A stretch of DNA of 64,000 bases from Falsirhodobacter algicola (GTDB lineage: Bacteria; Pseudomonadota; Alphaproteobacteria; Rhodobacterales; Rhodobacteraceae). A program made the position numbers and the translations under genes. Of this stretch, positions 29,032 through 36,142 are shown one piece after another (positions within the stretch are counted from its first letter, which is position 1; every line of letters starts with the position of its first letter). Location of the stretch: assembly GCF_018279165.1 (NCBI RefSeq), contig NZ_CP047289.1, positions 248,001-312,000 on the forward strand, in the 5' to 3' direction. The notes under the pieces are model-generated. The model worked only from the letters and a program-made list of their open reading frames with translations. It searched no databases and was not told where the DNA came from.

Positions 29032-29895
29032 ATGGACATGATCCGCACCCTGTCCGGCCCCGCGCCGCAGACCGTCCTGCCCCATGGCACGATCGATTCC
29101 CACATGCACATGTATCTGCCGGGATACGAGGCGCAGCCGGGCGGCCCGCCGCTGCCGCTGGGGGCCTTGCCCGATGCGGATCAATATCGGCGCTTCATGC
29201 GCTGGATCGGGATCGACCGGGTGGTGATCACCCAAGGCAATGCGCATCAATCGGACAATGCGAACCTGCTGGCCTGTCTGGCCGAGATGGGGGAGGTGGC
29301 GCGCGGCGTGGCCGTCATCCACCCGGATACGGAGGAGGCGGAGATCGCGCGGCTGGATGCGGCGGGCGTCGTCGGCGCGCGCATCATGGATCTGGCGGGC
29401 GGTGCGGTGGGCCTTGCCGCGCTGGAGGGGGTGGACGCACGCGCCCATGATGCCGGCTGGGTGACGATCGTGCAGTTCGACGGCAGCCAGATTTCGGCGC
29501 AGGAGGATCGGCTGGCCGCATTGCGCAGCCGCTGGGTTCTGGATCATCACGGCAAGTTCCTGAGCGGGGTCGGGCGGGCGGAGGTGGAGGCGATGAAGCG
29601 CCTGATCGATCGCGGCAATTGCTGGATCAAGTTCGCCGGCGCGTATGAGTGGAGTCGGAGCGGCCCGCCGGATTACGCCGACGTGGCCGCCATCGCCCGC
29701 GAGATCGCCGCCCATGCGCCCGATCGCATCGTCTGGGGCAGCAACTGGCCGCACAATCAGGCCCGCACCACCGCCGATTATCCCGACGACCGGGCGCTGA
29801 CGGATACGGTGCTGTCATGGCTGCCTTCGGACGATGCGCGGCATCAGGCGCTGGTCACGACGCCCGAGGCGCTGTTCGGTTTTCCGCCCCTTTGA
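29032..29895 (+). CDS. Amidohydrolase-family protein, D-galactarolactone isomerase-like
   Basis: 287 residues of the LigI/Gli amidohydrolase branch. IDSHMHMYLPGY holds the HxH pair (His24, His26), followed by WVLDHHGKF and VWGSNWPHNQ. In this family the last motif is usually GSDWPH; here position 238 is Asn. D-galactarolactone isomerase (Gli) feeds galactarate intermediates to KdgD in Agrobacterium, which suits the 23-base spacing after kdgD. A perfect AGGAGGT lies upstream of ATG 29032. Another lactonase activity is possible. Confidence 0.8.
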   Translation: MDMIRTLSGPAPQTVLPHGTIDSHMHMYLPGYEAQPGGPPLPLGALPDADQYRRFMRWIGIDRVVITQGNAHQSDNANLLACLAEMGEVARGVAVIHPDTEEAEIARLDAAGVVGARIMDLAGGAVGLAALEGVDARAHDAGWVTIVQFDGSQISAQEDRLAALRSRWVLDHHGKFLSGVGRAEVEAMKRLIDRGNCWIKFAGAYEWSRSGPPDYADVAAIAREIAAHAPDRIVWGSNWPHNQARTTADYPDDRALTDTVLSWLPSDDARHQALVTTPEALFGFPPL

Positions 29896-29904
29896 CGGGG
29901 GCAA

Positions 29905-29946
29905 AGGGTTCTTCGCAAAGGGCGTGATATTTTTGCGAAGAACCCT
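29905..29946. repeat. 15-bp perfect inverted repeat downstream of lactonase gene
   Basis: Arms AGGGTTCTTCGCAAA and its exact complement enclose a 12-base loop, starting 9 bases after the stop at 29895. No T-run follows on the plus strand; TTTG follows on the minus strand. It may act as a transcript end for the kdgD operon or be a remnant palindromic element. The rest of the gap to the tRNA shows nothing else. Confidence 0.6.
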
Positions 29947-30011
29947 CTGGACACGGTCGGCGGGCTGCCGTAAACGTGCGCCACCAACGCAGAACAGACC
30001 TGCACAAGGTT

Positions 30012-30087
30012 GCCCAGATAGCTCAGTTGGTAGAGCAACGGATTGAAAATCCGTGTGTCGCTGGTTCGATCCCGGCTCTGGGCACCA
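30012..30087 (+). tRNA. tRNA-Phe (GAA)
   Basis: 76-base cloverleaf with 7-bp acceptor stem GCCCAGA/TCTGGGC, discriminator A and encoded CCA (30085-30087). The D-arm is GCTCAGTTGGTAGAGC, the anticodon loop TTGAAAA with GAA at 30045-30047, and the T-loop GGTTCGATCCC. It is a single tRNA gene. Confidence 0.97.
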
Positions 30088-30115
30088 CCCAAATCTTCCG
30101 CTTTCAGAATACCGC

Positions 30116-30132
30116 CGCCCAATGGGCGTTTT
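30116..30132 (+). terminator. Terminator after tRNA-Phe
   Basis: CGCCC-AAT-GGGCG stem-loop followed by TTTT, 28 bases past the tRNA end. Confidence 0.6.
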
Positions 30133-30153
30133 CGCATGTCTTGCGCAGGGATC

Positions 30154-30176
30154 GCACCCGCCACGGGGGCGGGTGC
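30154..30176 (-). terminator. Stem-loop after kdsA
   Basis: A perfect 9-bp stem (GCACCCGCC/GGCGGGTGC) with a 5-base loop lies 11 bases past the kdsA stop on the minus strand. No T-run follows, so it is a weak or factor-assisted terminator. Confidence 0.45.
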
Positions 30177-30187
30177 ATCTACGTGGA

Positions 30188-31018
30188 TCAGACGCGCAGC
30201 GGATCGGCCTTCGCCAGCCCGTCGAAGGCCATCAGGCTTTCCACCAGCGCCTGCATCTGATCGAGGCGGATCATGTTCGGCCCGTCCGACGGGGCATTGT
30301 CCGGGTCTTCGTGCGTTTCGATGAAGACGCCCGCAATCCCAAGGCTGACCGCCGCACGCGCCATCACCGGCGCAAATTCGCGCTGCCCACCCGAGGCGCC
30401 GCCGAGGCCGCCCGGCTGTTGCACCGAATGGGTCGCGTCCATGATGACCGGATAGCCGGTGCGCGCCATGGTCGGCAGGCCGCGCATATCCGCGACGAGG
30501 GCGTTGTAGCCAAAGGAGGTGCCGCGCTCGGTCAGCAGGATGCGCTCGTTCCCGGTGGAGGCGACCTTCTCGGCGACATTGGCCATGTCCCACGGCGCGA
30601 GGAACTGGCCCTTCTTGATGTTGACCACCGCGCCCGTCTCACCGGCGGCAAGCAGCAGGTCCGTCTGGCGGCAGAGGAAGGCCGGAATCTGGATCACATC
30701 CACGACGCTCGCCGCCTCGCGCGCTTGCCCCGCATCGTGCACATCGGTCAAGACCGGCAGGCCGGTGGCGCGGATCGCTTCGAGCACCTTCAGGCCCGCC
30801 TCGATCCCCATGCCGCGGCGCCCCTTCAGCGAGGTGCGGTTGGCCTTGTCGTAGCTGGCCTTGAAGACATATTGCGCGCCCGCCGCCTTGCAGATCTCGG
30901 CCATGCGGCCGGCGATCATCTGCGCATGATCGAGGCTTTCGAGCTGGCACGGCCCGGAGATGAGCAGAAGCGGCAGGTCGTTGGCGGTGACGAGATTGCC
31001 GATGGAAACGCGTTTCAT
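30188..31018 (-). CDS. kdsA: 3-deoxy-8-phosphooctulonate synthase
   Basis: 276 residues. LISGPCQLESLDHA, FKASYDKANRTS, LTDVHDAGQA and DATHSVQQPGG form the active site. It condenses PEP with arabinose-5-phosphate to make KDO-8-phosphate. Cys24 in SGPC is the metal-ligand cysteine of metal-dependent KdsA enzymes; the E. coli enzyme has Asn there and needs no metal. It is third behind kpsT and kpsE, so KDO may serve the capsule anchor as well as lipopolysaccharide. Confidence 0.96.
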   Translation of the reverse strand: MKRVSIGNLVTANDLPLLLISGPCQLESLDHAQMIAGRMAEICKAAGAQYVFKASYDKANRTSLKGRRGMGIEAGLKVLEAIRATGLPVLTDVHDAGQAREAASVVDVIQIPAFLCRQTDLLLAAGETGAVVNIKKGQFLAPWDMANVAEKVASTGNERILLTERGTSFGYNALVADMRGLPTMARTGYPVIMDATHSVQQPGGLGGASGGQREFAPVMARAAVSLGIAGVFIETHEDPDNAPSDGPNMIRLDQMQALVESLMAFDGLAKADPLRV

Positions 31019-31027
31019 TCCTGTTCC

Positions 31028-32626
31028 TTATGACGAGACCTGCTCGCGCAGGATCGCGGCGGTCATGGAGATCATCAGGTAGATACCCAAAAAGATCAGC
31101 AAAGCCACGAGGGTGTTTTCGAAGGCGCGCGGATAGGTGGCCTCATCCGGCGGGGTGGGGTTGACCGAACGGGACAGGTACCGCGTCTGGCGCGTGGCTT
31201 CCACCCGTGCGGCCTCCATCGCCTCCAGCGACTGGGCCAGAAGGGTCTGGCGCATCTCGATGTCGGACTGGGCGACCAGCAATTCGCTTTGAAGGCGCGC
31301 GATGGACGGATCGTTGGCGGTGCTGCTGGTCAGCTGGCCGCGCAGGTCCGCGATCTGCTGCTGCATCCGGTCGATGCGCTCGCGCAGCGGTTCGGCGCGG
31401 GCCTCGTTCGGGGTGGGGTTCGATTCGATCTGCGCCAGCGACAGGCGGTCCTCGAGGATCTGGCTTTGCAACGTGCCGATCTGCGAGGTCACGAGGCTCA
31501 CCTCCATATCGGAGGAGAGGACGCTGAAGCGTTCCTGCAGGTCCACCAGCTTCTGGTTGGCGGCCAGCATGTTCGCCTCGGCCTTTTCGTATCCCGCCTG
31601 CGCCCCGGCCATCTGGTCGGCCCGCATCCGCTGGGTCAGTTGATCCACCTGCTCCTCGGCATAGCCGATCAGCGCGTTGGAGAAGGCGACCGCGACATGG
31701 GGATCGTCCGCCGTCACGTCCATCTTCACGATGCCTTCGGTCGGATCGTAGGCGATCTGCACATTGTCCTTATAAACGCCATAGATTGCTTCGGTGGTGG
31801 CGTCGTCGGGCAGGCGCTGAAGGGCGTCGATATGATCGCCCACAAACTTTCCGGCGAAGTTCAGATCGTTGTTCAGGCGCAGCATCGCCTCGCGCGATTG
31901 AAGATAGCCCTGAACGGCGATCGAATCCTGCGCGACGCCCATCAGCCCGGCCGAACTGGTGGTCAGAAGGCCGCCGCCGCCCGACGCGGCCTGCGGCGCC
32001 ATCGCCTGCTGGATCACGAATTCGGAATGGGCCTCGTACATCGGGGTCGCGACGCGGAAATAATACCAGCCGACGACGAAGGTCGGCAGCAGCACGAAGA
32101 CCGCAAGGCGCAGTGCCAGCATGATCAGCTTGCGGCGGCGGCGGCGGGCGATGTCGCGCTGGATGCGGATCAGATCCGACAGGTGGCTTTCCTCGGCCCG
32201 CTGTTCGGTGGAGGGCACGCTGATCGGTTTGATGCGCTGGGGAAGTTGGACGTTCTCGCCGTTTTCCCCCTCGCTCTCGCGGGGGACGACGAGATCCATC
32301 ACCGTCGTACGCTGGAACGGGTCGATCCCCTTGCGGCGCAGCAGCACGACCGCCTCCGGGTCCGAAGAGGCGGCGATGCCTTGCTTCAGCGCCATGCGGC
32401 GGGCCATGCGCAATTGGCGCGCGGTCAGGTTCTCGGCCTCCACGGCCGCGATCTCTTCGGGGCGCACGCCTTCGCGGCGCTTGCCGGTGGGCGGGGGCGG
32501 CAGATCCAGCCCCGGGCCCATGCCGTCATCGGGTTCGTTGAACAGATCGTCCAGCGGCGGCGCTTCCGCCCCCGCCGCACCCGCCTTGCGCATGTTGAAC
32601 CGCTTAGCCGTGAGCTTTGTAGTCAT
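31028..32626 (-). CDS. kpsE: Capsule polysaccharide export inner-membrane protein, KpsE family
   Basis: 532 residues. A cytoplasmic N-terminal part of about 165 residues, with LTARQLRMARRMALKQG and DPFQRTTVMDLV, precedes a membrane helix (about 168-190), a long periplasmic coiled-coil (about 330-480) and a C-terminal helix (about 505-525). This is the polysaccharide co-polymerase (PCP-3) plan; E. coli KpsE is about 380 residues, so the N-terminal extension is extra. It links the KpsMT exporter to the outer-membrane KpsD/Wza channel. The start overlaps the kpsT end by 23 bases. Confidence 0.88.
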   Translation of the reverse strand: MTTKLTAKRFNMRKAGAAGAEAPPLDDLFNEPDDGMGPGLDLPPPPTGKRREGVRPEEIAAVEAENLTARQLRMARRMALKQGIAASSDPEAVVLLRRKGIDPFQRTTVMDLVVPRESEGENGENVQLPQRIKPISVPSTEQRAEESHLSDLIRIQRDIARRRRRKLIMLALRLAVFVLLPTFVVGWYYFRVATPMYEAHSEFVIQQAMAPQAASGGGGLLTTSSAGLMGVAQDSIAVQGYLQSREAMLRLNNDLNFAGKFVGDHIDALQRLPDDATTEAIYGVYKDNVQIAYDPTEGIVKMDVTADDPHVAVAFSNALIGYAEEQVDQLTQRMRADQMAGAQAGYEKAEANMLAANQKLVDLQERFSVLSSDMEVSLVTSQIGTLQSQILEDRLSLAQIESNPTPNEARAEPLRERIDRMQQQIADLRGQLTSSTANDPSIARLQSELLVAQSDIEMRQTLLAQSLEAMEAARVEATRQTRYLSRSVNPTPPDEATYPRAFENTLVALLIFLGIYLMISMTAAILREQVSS

Positions 32627-33263
32627 AAAGGCGCTTCGCCTCCTCCAGCGAGTCGAACATGTAGAGCTGGCCGTTCCGCAGCACGGCCGCCGTGCGGCAG
32701 AACTTCTCCAGCGTCTTGGGCTGGTGGGACACGATCACCATCGTGCCCTTGGCCAGCCGCTCGCGCAGGATCATCCCGGCCTTGCGATTGAATTCCACGT
32801 CGGTGGAGGTCGGCATCCCCTCGTCCACCAGATAGATGTCGAATTCCAGCGCCAGCATCAGCGCAAGGCTGAAACGGGCCTTCATTCCCGACGACCAGAT
32901 CGACATCGGTTGATCGAAATATTCGCCGATATCGGCCAGCCAGCGGCAGAATCCCTCCACATAATCGGGATCGAGGCTGTAAAGGCGGGCGATATAGCGC
33001 GCATTTTCATTGGCGGTGTGCTTGCCCGCGATTCCGCCCATGAACCCCAGCGGAAAGGAAATGCGCGAGGTGCGGCGGATCGTGCCTTCGTCCGGCTTTT
33101 CCATTCCGGCCATCATTTTGATGATCGTCGTCTTTCCGGTGCCGTTGGGCGCCAGAATGCCGAGGGAATTGCCCGGTTCCACACGGAACGAGGCCCGGTC
33201 AAGGATCACCTTGCGCTGGGTTCCGCTCCAGAAGGATTTGCTGACATTGTCGAATTCAATCAT
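32604..33263 (-). CDS. kpsT: Capsule polysaccharide ABC exporter ATP-binding protein, KpsT family
   Basis: 219 residues. Walker A is APNGTGKTT, Walker B is IYLVDEGM, and the C-loop is WSSGMKARFSLAL instead of LSGGQ, as normal for ABC-2 polysaccharide ATPases. Asp-Glu-Gly-Met also replaces the common DEP. It should pair with a KpsM permease, but none is encoded in this window. kpsE and kdsA follow on the same transcript. It is divergent from the SseB-like gene with a 163-base gap. Confidence 0.92.
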   Translation of the reverse strand: MIEFDNVSKSFWSGTQRKVILDRASFRVEPGNSLGILAPNGTGKTTIIKMMAGMEKPDEGTIRRTSRISFPLGFMGGIAGKHTANENARYIARLYSLDPDYVEGFCRWLADIGEYFDQPMSIWSSGMKARFSLALMLALEFDIYLVDEGMPTSTDVEFNRKAGMILRERLAKGTMVIVSHQPKTLEKFCRTAAVLRNGQLYMFDSLEEAKRLYDYKAHG

Positions 33264-33426
33264 ACACGCGCCTCGTCACACACTCCCCTGTAACGCGGCA
33301 GGGATTAACGACTGGTCACCGCCTATGTAACGGCAAGGGGGGTGGCTGTGCAATTCGGAATGGCGATTGGGACTGCTTGTGCCTGCGGGGTGGTGCGATT
33401 ACGTCATGCCGGCAAAGGAGACGCCC

Positions 33427-34200
33427 ATGACCCCGCTCGATCAGGCCTATGCCGCTATGGCCGCCACGCCCGAAGACGATGCCGCGCGCCTGCGCTATTA
33501 CGAACGGCTGGCCGATGACGAACTTGTGCTGCTGGTCGAGGGCGAGGCGCAGGGCGGCAGCATCACGCCGCGCCTGTTCCCGCTGGAGGACGGTCCCTTC
33601 GTGCTGGCCTTCGACAGCGAGGAGAAGCTCTCGGCCTTCACCGGCTCGATCAATGCCTATGCGGCGCTGCCGGGGCGGGTGATCGCGCAGCAACTGGCGG
33701 GGCAGGGGACGGGGCTGGCCGTGAACCTTGGGGCCGACAGCGCGATGCTGCTGCCGCCCGAGGCCGTGGACTGGCTGGCCAGCACCCTCGAGCATGGCCC
33801 CGAAGCCGCCGAGGCGGTTCCGACCGGGTTCCAAGAGGCGCGCGTTCCGCAGCGCCTTCTGGATGCGTTGGGTCAGAAGCTGGCGCGCGCGGGCGGGCTT
33901 GCCAGCCATGCGCTTCTGGCGGGCGTGTCCTATTCGGACGGGCGCAACGGGCATCTTCTGGCCTTCATCGGCGCGCGCGACGGGGCCGAGGACGCGCTGG
34001 CCCGCGCCGCCGCCGAGGCGCTGACCTTCTCCGGCATCGACGCGGGGGAGATGGATGTCGTCTGTCTGCCGGACGGGCCGGCCGCGCGCCGCATGGCCGA
34101 GATCGGCCTGCGCCTCGACATGCCGGTCCCCGCCGCGCCCGAACGCCCCGCGCCGCAGGCCCCCGGAAGCGATCCGAAGCGCCCGCCGCGCCTGCGTTGA
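33427..34200 (+). CDS. SseB-family protein
   Basis: 257 residues. The N-terminal half (LDQAYAAMAATPEDDAARLRYYERLADDELVLLVEG, then FPLEDGPFVLAFDSEEKL) is the SseB N-domain; the C-terminal half resembles the SseB C-domain and ends in a Pro/Arg-rich tail. Function in free-living bacteria is unknown; the name comes from Salmonella enhanced serine sensitivity. AGGAGAC precedes ATG 33427. An intrinsic terminator follows directly. Confidence 0.85.
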   Translation: MTPLDQAYAAMAATPEDDAARLRYYERLADDELVLLVEGEAQGGSITPRLFPLEDGPFVLAFDSEEKLSAFTGSINAYAALPGRVIAQQLAGQGTGLAVNLGADSAMLLPPEAVDWLASTLEHGPEAAEAVPTGFQEARVPQRLLDALGQKLARAGGLASHALLAGVSYSDGRNGHLLAFIGARDGAEDALARAAAEALTFSGIDAGEMDVVCLPDGPAARRMAEIGLRLDMPVPAAPERPAPQAPGSDPKRPPRLR

Positions 34201-34203
34201 TGG

Positions 34204-34223
34204 GGTATTATAATACCTTTTTT
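34204..34223 (+). terminator. Intrinsic terminator after SseB-like gene
   Basis: A perfect AT-rich palindrome GGTATTATAATACC followed by TTTTTT, 3 bases after the stop codon. It separates this gene from the ribosomal protein operon. Confidence 0.85.
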
Positions 34224-34265
34224 GCAAGGTATTGATTTAGAACGGTTTTTGCAGGCGAACGGCGC

Positions 34266-34294
34266 TTGACCTGACGCCCGATCCGTCCGATACA
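34266..34294 (+). promoter_or_regulatory. Sigma70-type promoter of rplM-rpsI
   Basis: TTGACC, 17 bases, GATACA: near-consensus -35 and -10 elements with ideal spacing, about 50 bases before rplM. Confidence 0.65.
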
Positions 34295-34346
34295 CGCCCA
34301 TCAATTCGCGGGGCCTCGCCTCGCCCCACTTCGATAGGGTTCAGGA

Positions 34347-34811
34347 ATGAAAACCTTCACCGCTACTCCGGCGGACATCGAGAAGAAGTGGATCCTGATC
34401 GATGCCGAAGGCATCGTTCTGGGCCGCCTCGCCACGATCGTCGCCAACATCCTGCGCGGCAAGAACAAGCCGTCCTTCACCCCCCACATGGACATGGGTG
34501 ACAATGTGATCGTGATCAACGCCGACAAGGTGCAGATCACGGGCAACAAGCGTCAGGACAAGCGCTACTACTGGCACACCGGCCACCCGGGCGGGATCAA
34601 GTTCCGCACCGCGGCGCAGATCCTGGACGGCGCTCATCCCGAGCGTGTCGTGACCAAGGCCGTCGAGCGTATGATCACCCGCAACTCGCTGGGTCGTCAA
34701 CAAATGACGAACCTCCGCGTCTATGCCGGTGCCGAGCATCCGCACGAAGCTCAGCAGCCGACCGTTCTCGACCTCGCGTCGCTGAACCCGAAAAACACCC
34801 GGAGCGCCTGA
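34347..34811 (+). CDS. rplM: 50S ribosomal protein L13
   Basis: 154 residues. Starts [30 protein letters not shown] and contains [29 protein letters not shown] and [20 protein letters not shown], all diagnostic of L13. It is an early-assembly protein of the large subunit. rpsI follows after 2 bases, the conserved L13-S9 operon. Confidence 0.98.
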   Translation: MKTFTATPADIEKKWILIDAEGIVLGRLATIVANILRGKNKPSFTPHMDMGDNVIVINADKVQITGNKRQDKRYYWHTGHPGGIKFRTAAQILDGAHPERVVTKAVERMITRNSLGRQQMTNLRVYAGAEHPHEAQQPTVLDLASLNPKNTRSA

Positions 34812-34813
34812 TC

Positions 34814-35302
34814 ATGGCTGACATCAAATCCCTCGACGATCTGAAATCGGCCGTCTCGGACGCGGCGCCGGAAGCCACGACGACGACGATCGCTCGCGAA
34901 CCCGTGCGTGACGCACAGGGCCGCGCCTATGCCACCGGCAAGCGTAAGGACGCGGTCGCCCGCGTCTGGATCAAGCCGGGTTCGGGCAAGGTCACCGTCA
35001 ACGGCAAGGAAATGGCGGTCTACTTCGCCCGTCCCGTGCTGCAGATGATCCTGCGTCAGCCCTTCCAGATCACCAATGTCGAAGGCCAATTCGACGTGGT
35101 CGCCACGGTCGCCGGCGGCGGTCTGTCGGGTCAGGCCGGTGCTGTGAAGCACGGCGTGTCCAAGGCTCTGCAACTCTACGATCCCGCCCTGCGCGGCGCG
35201 CTGAAAGCCGCAGGCTTCCTGACGCGCGACAGCCGCGTCGTGGAACGGAAGAAATACGGTAAAGCCAAGGCTCGCCGCAGCTTCCAGTTCTCCAAGCGCT
35301 GA
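34814..35302 (+). CDS. rpsI: 30S ribosomal protein S9
   Basis: 162 residues. After an acidic N-terminal extension of ~35 residues typical of alphaproteobacteria comes [30 protein letters not shown]. It ends with [24 protein letters not shown], the tail that reaches the P-site tRNA. It is co-transcribed with rplM and ends at a strong terminator. Confidence 0.98.
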   Translation: MADIKSLDDLKSAVSDAAPEATTTTIAREPVRDAQGRAYATGKRKDAVARVWIKPGSGKVTVNGKEMAVYFARPVLQMILRQPFQITNVEGQFDVVATVAGGGLSGQAGAVKHGVSKALQLYDPALRGALKAAGFLTRDSRVVERKKYGKAKARRSFQFSKR

Positions 35303-35322
35303 TCCGTCGATCCGACGATCTC

Positions 35323-35353
35323 GAAAGGCCCGCCCCTCGTGGCGGGCCTTTCT
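35323..35353 (+). terminator. Intrinsic terminator after rpsI
   Basis: A 12-bp perfect stem (GAAAGGCCCGCC/GGCGGGCCTTTC) with loop CCTCGT. The A-rich and T-rich ends make it usable from both strands, so it also serves the convergent SMR gene. Confidence 0.88.
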
Positions 35354-35364
35354 GCATGAGGGGG

Positions 35365-35685
35365 TCAGTGCGGGCTGGCCATCTTCATCAGCAGCAGCCC
35401 CGCCACGATCAGCAGCGCCGCCAAGAGGCGCATGGGCGTCGCCGCTTCGCCCAAGACCGTGATCCCAAGGACGAAGGCCCCGATCGCGCCGATCCCGGTC
35501 CAGACCGTATAGGCCGTTCCCAGCGGCAGCGTCCGCATCGCCAGCGACAGCAGCGCCACGCTGGCGAACATCAGCACCAGCGTGATCACGGCCATCCCCG
35601 GCCGGGTGAATCCTTGCGACAATTTCATGGAGTAGGACCAGCCGACCTCCAGCAAACCGGCGATCAGAAGTATGATCCAAGGCAT
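35365..35685 (-). CDS. gdx: SMR-family guanidinium exporter (Gdx/SugE type)
   Basis: 106 residues, four helices. MPWIILLIAGLLEVGWSYSMKLSQGF carries the membrane-embedded Glu, and GTAYTVWTGIGAIGAFVLG is the GxxYxxWTGxG segment of the SMR fold. Its Trp/Gly pattern is that of the Gdx (formerly SugE) subtype that exports guanidinium in exchange for protons, rather than EmrE-type drug pumps. The guanidine-II riboswitch upstream strongly supports this. ATG 35685 is preferred to 35688 because GGAG is 6 bases away. Confidence 0.92.
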   Translation of the reverse strand: MPWIILLIAGLLEVGWSYSMKLSQGFTRPGMAVITLVLMFASVALLSLAMRTLPLGTAYTVWTGIGAIGAFVLGITVLGEAATPMRLLAALLIVAGLLLMKMASPH

Positions 35686-35706
35686 CATGCGCTCCGCATG
35701 TTAGGG

Positions 35707-35751
35707 CCGGGTCGTCCCGGAGTAAGAGCCGTAATGGAGAGGTCGTCCTCT
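35707..35751 (-). ncRNA. Guanidine-II riboswitch (mini-ykkC)
   Basis: On the minus strand two perfect hairpins each close on an ACGA tetraloop. P1 at 35751-35738 is AGAGG-ACGA-CCUCU; P2 at 35720-35707 is CCGGG-ACGA-CCCGG; a 17-base linker separates them. Paired ACGR-loop hairpins are the defining features of the guanidine-II class. P2 ends 11 bases before the GGAG of the SMR gene, so guanidine binding and loop-loop contact would control translation. There is no terminator between it and the gene. Confidence 0.9.
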
Positions 35752-35781
35752 GCCCCGGACCTTAGGCAAGGCACGCGCGGA

Positions 35782-35811
35782 TAAAAAGAGGGCCGGAACA
35801 TGTCCGGCCCT
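35782..35811 (-). terminator. Intrinsic terminator after DUF1127 gene
   Basis: On the minus strand a 9-bp stem (AGGGCCGGA/TCCGGCCCT) with a 5-base loop is followed by CTTTTTAT. It lies just upstream of the riboswitch and insulates the SMR gene from the DUF1127 transcript. Confidence 0.85.
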
Positions 35812-35836
35812 AGGGGTGTTCGCAGAGATGAGGAAT

Positions 35837-36043
35837 TCAGCGCCAGAAGGGGCGTATCGCCTCAATCCGCGCCGCTTCGGCGGTCAGCCCGATATCGTCC
35901 AGCAGATGCGGATCCAGATCCGCAAGCCGCCGCCGGGACATGCGGCGCAGTTCCCATTGCAGAAGGGTGGTGGCCACGCCGAACGCCGCCCGGGCAAGCG
36001 GCGGCAGGGGCATCGCTGTCGGAGTGGAGAACGAGACGGTCAT
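35837..36043 (-). CDS. DUF1127 domain protein
   Basis: 68 residues. The C-terminal WELRRMSRRRLADLDPHLLDDIGLTAEAARIEAIRPFWR is the DUF1127 motif, a short Arg-rich helical module common in alphaproteobacteria and linked in some species to RNA binding and phosphate or stress responses. It is divergent from the MocR regulator with an 83-base gap and may be under its control. AAGGTG precedes ATG 36043. Confidence 0.88.
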   Translation of the reverse strand: MTVSFSTPTAMPLPPLARAAFGVATTLLQWELRRMSRRRLADLDPHLLDDIGLTAEAARIEAIRPFWR

Positions 36044-36059
36044 GTCAGCACCTTGTTTC

Positions 36060-36142
36060 GATACAAATTTGGTTATACGGTAAGCCTGACATAGATTGTT
36101 TCACTACTGCGGGCGAATCTTTTATTGTGACTGATACAAATT
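36060..36142. repeat. Direct repeats GATACAAATT in the DUF1127-MocR promoter region
   Basis: GATACAAATT occurs at 36060-36069 and again at 36133-36142, the second just inside the MocR gene. MocR/GabR-type regulators usually bind direct repeats, so these could be its site; the 73-base spacing is larger than typical. Confidence 0.35.
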
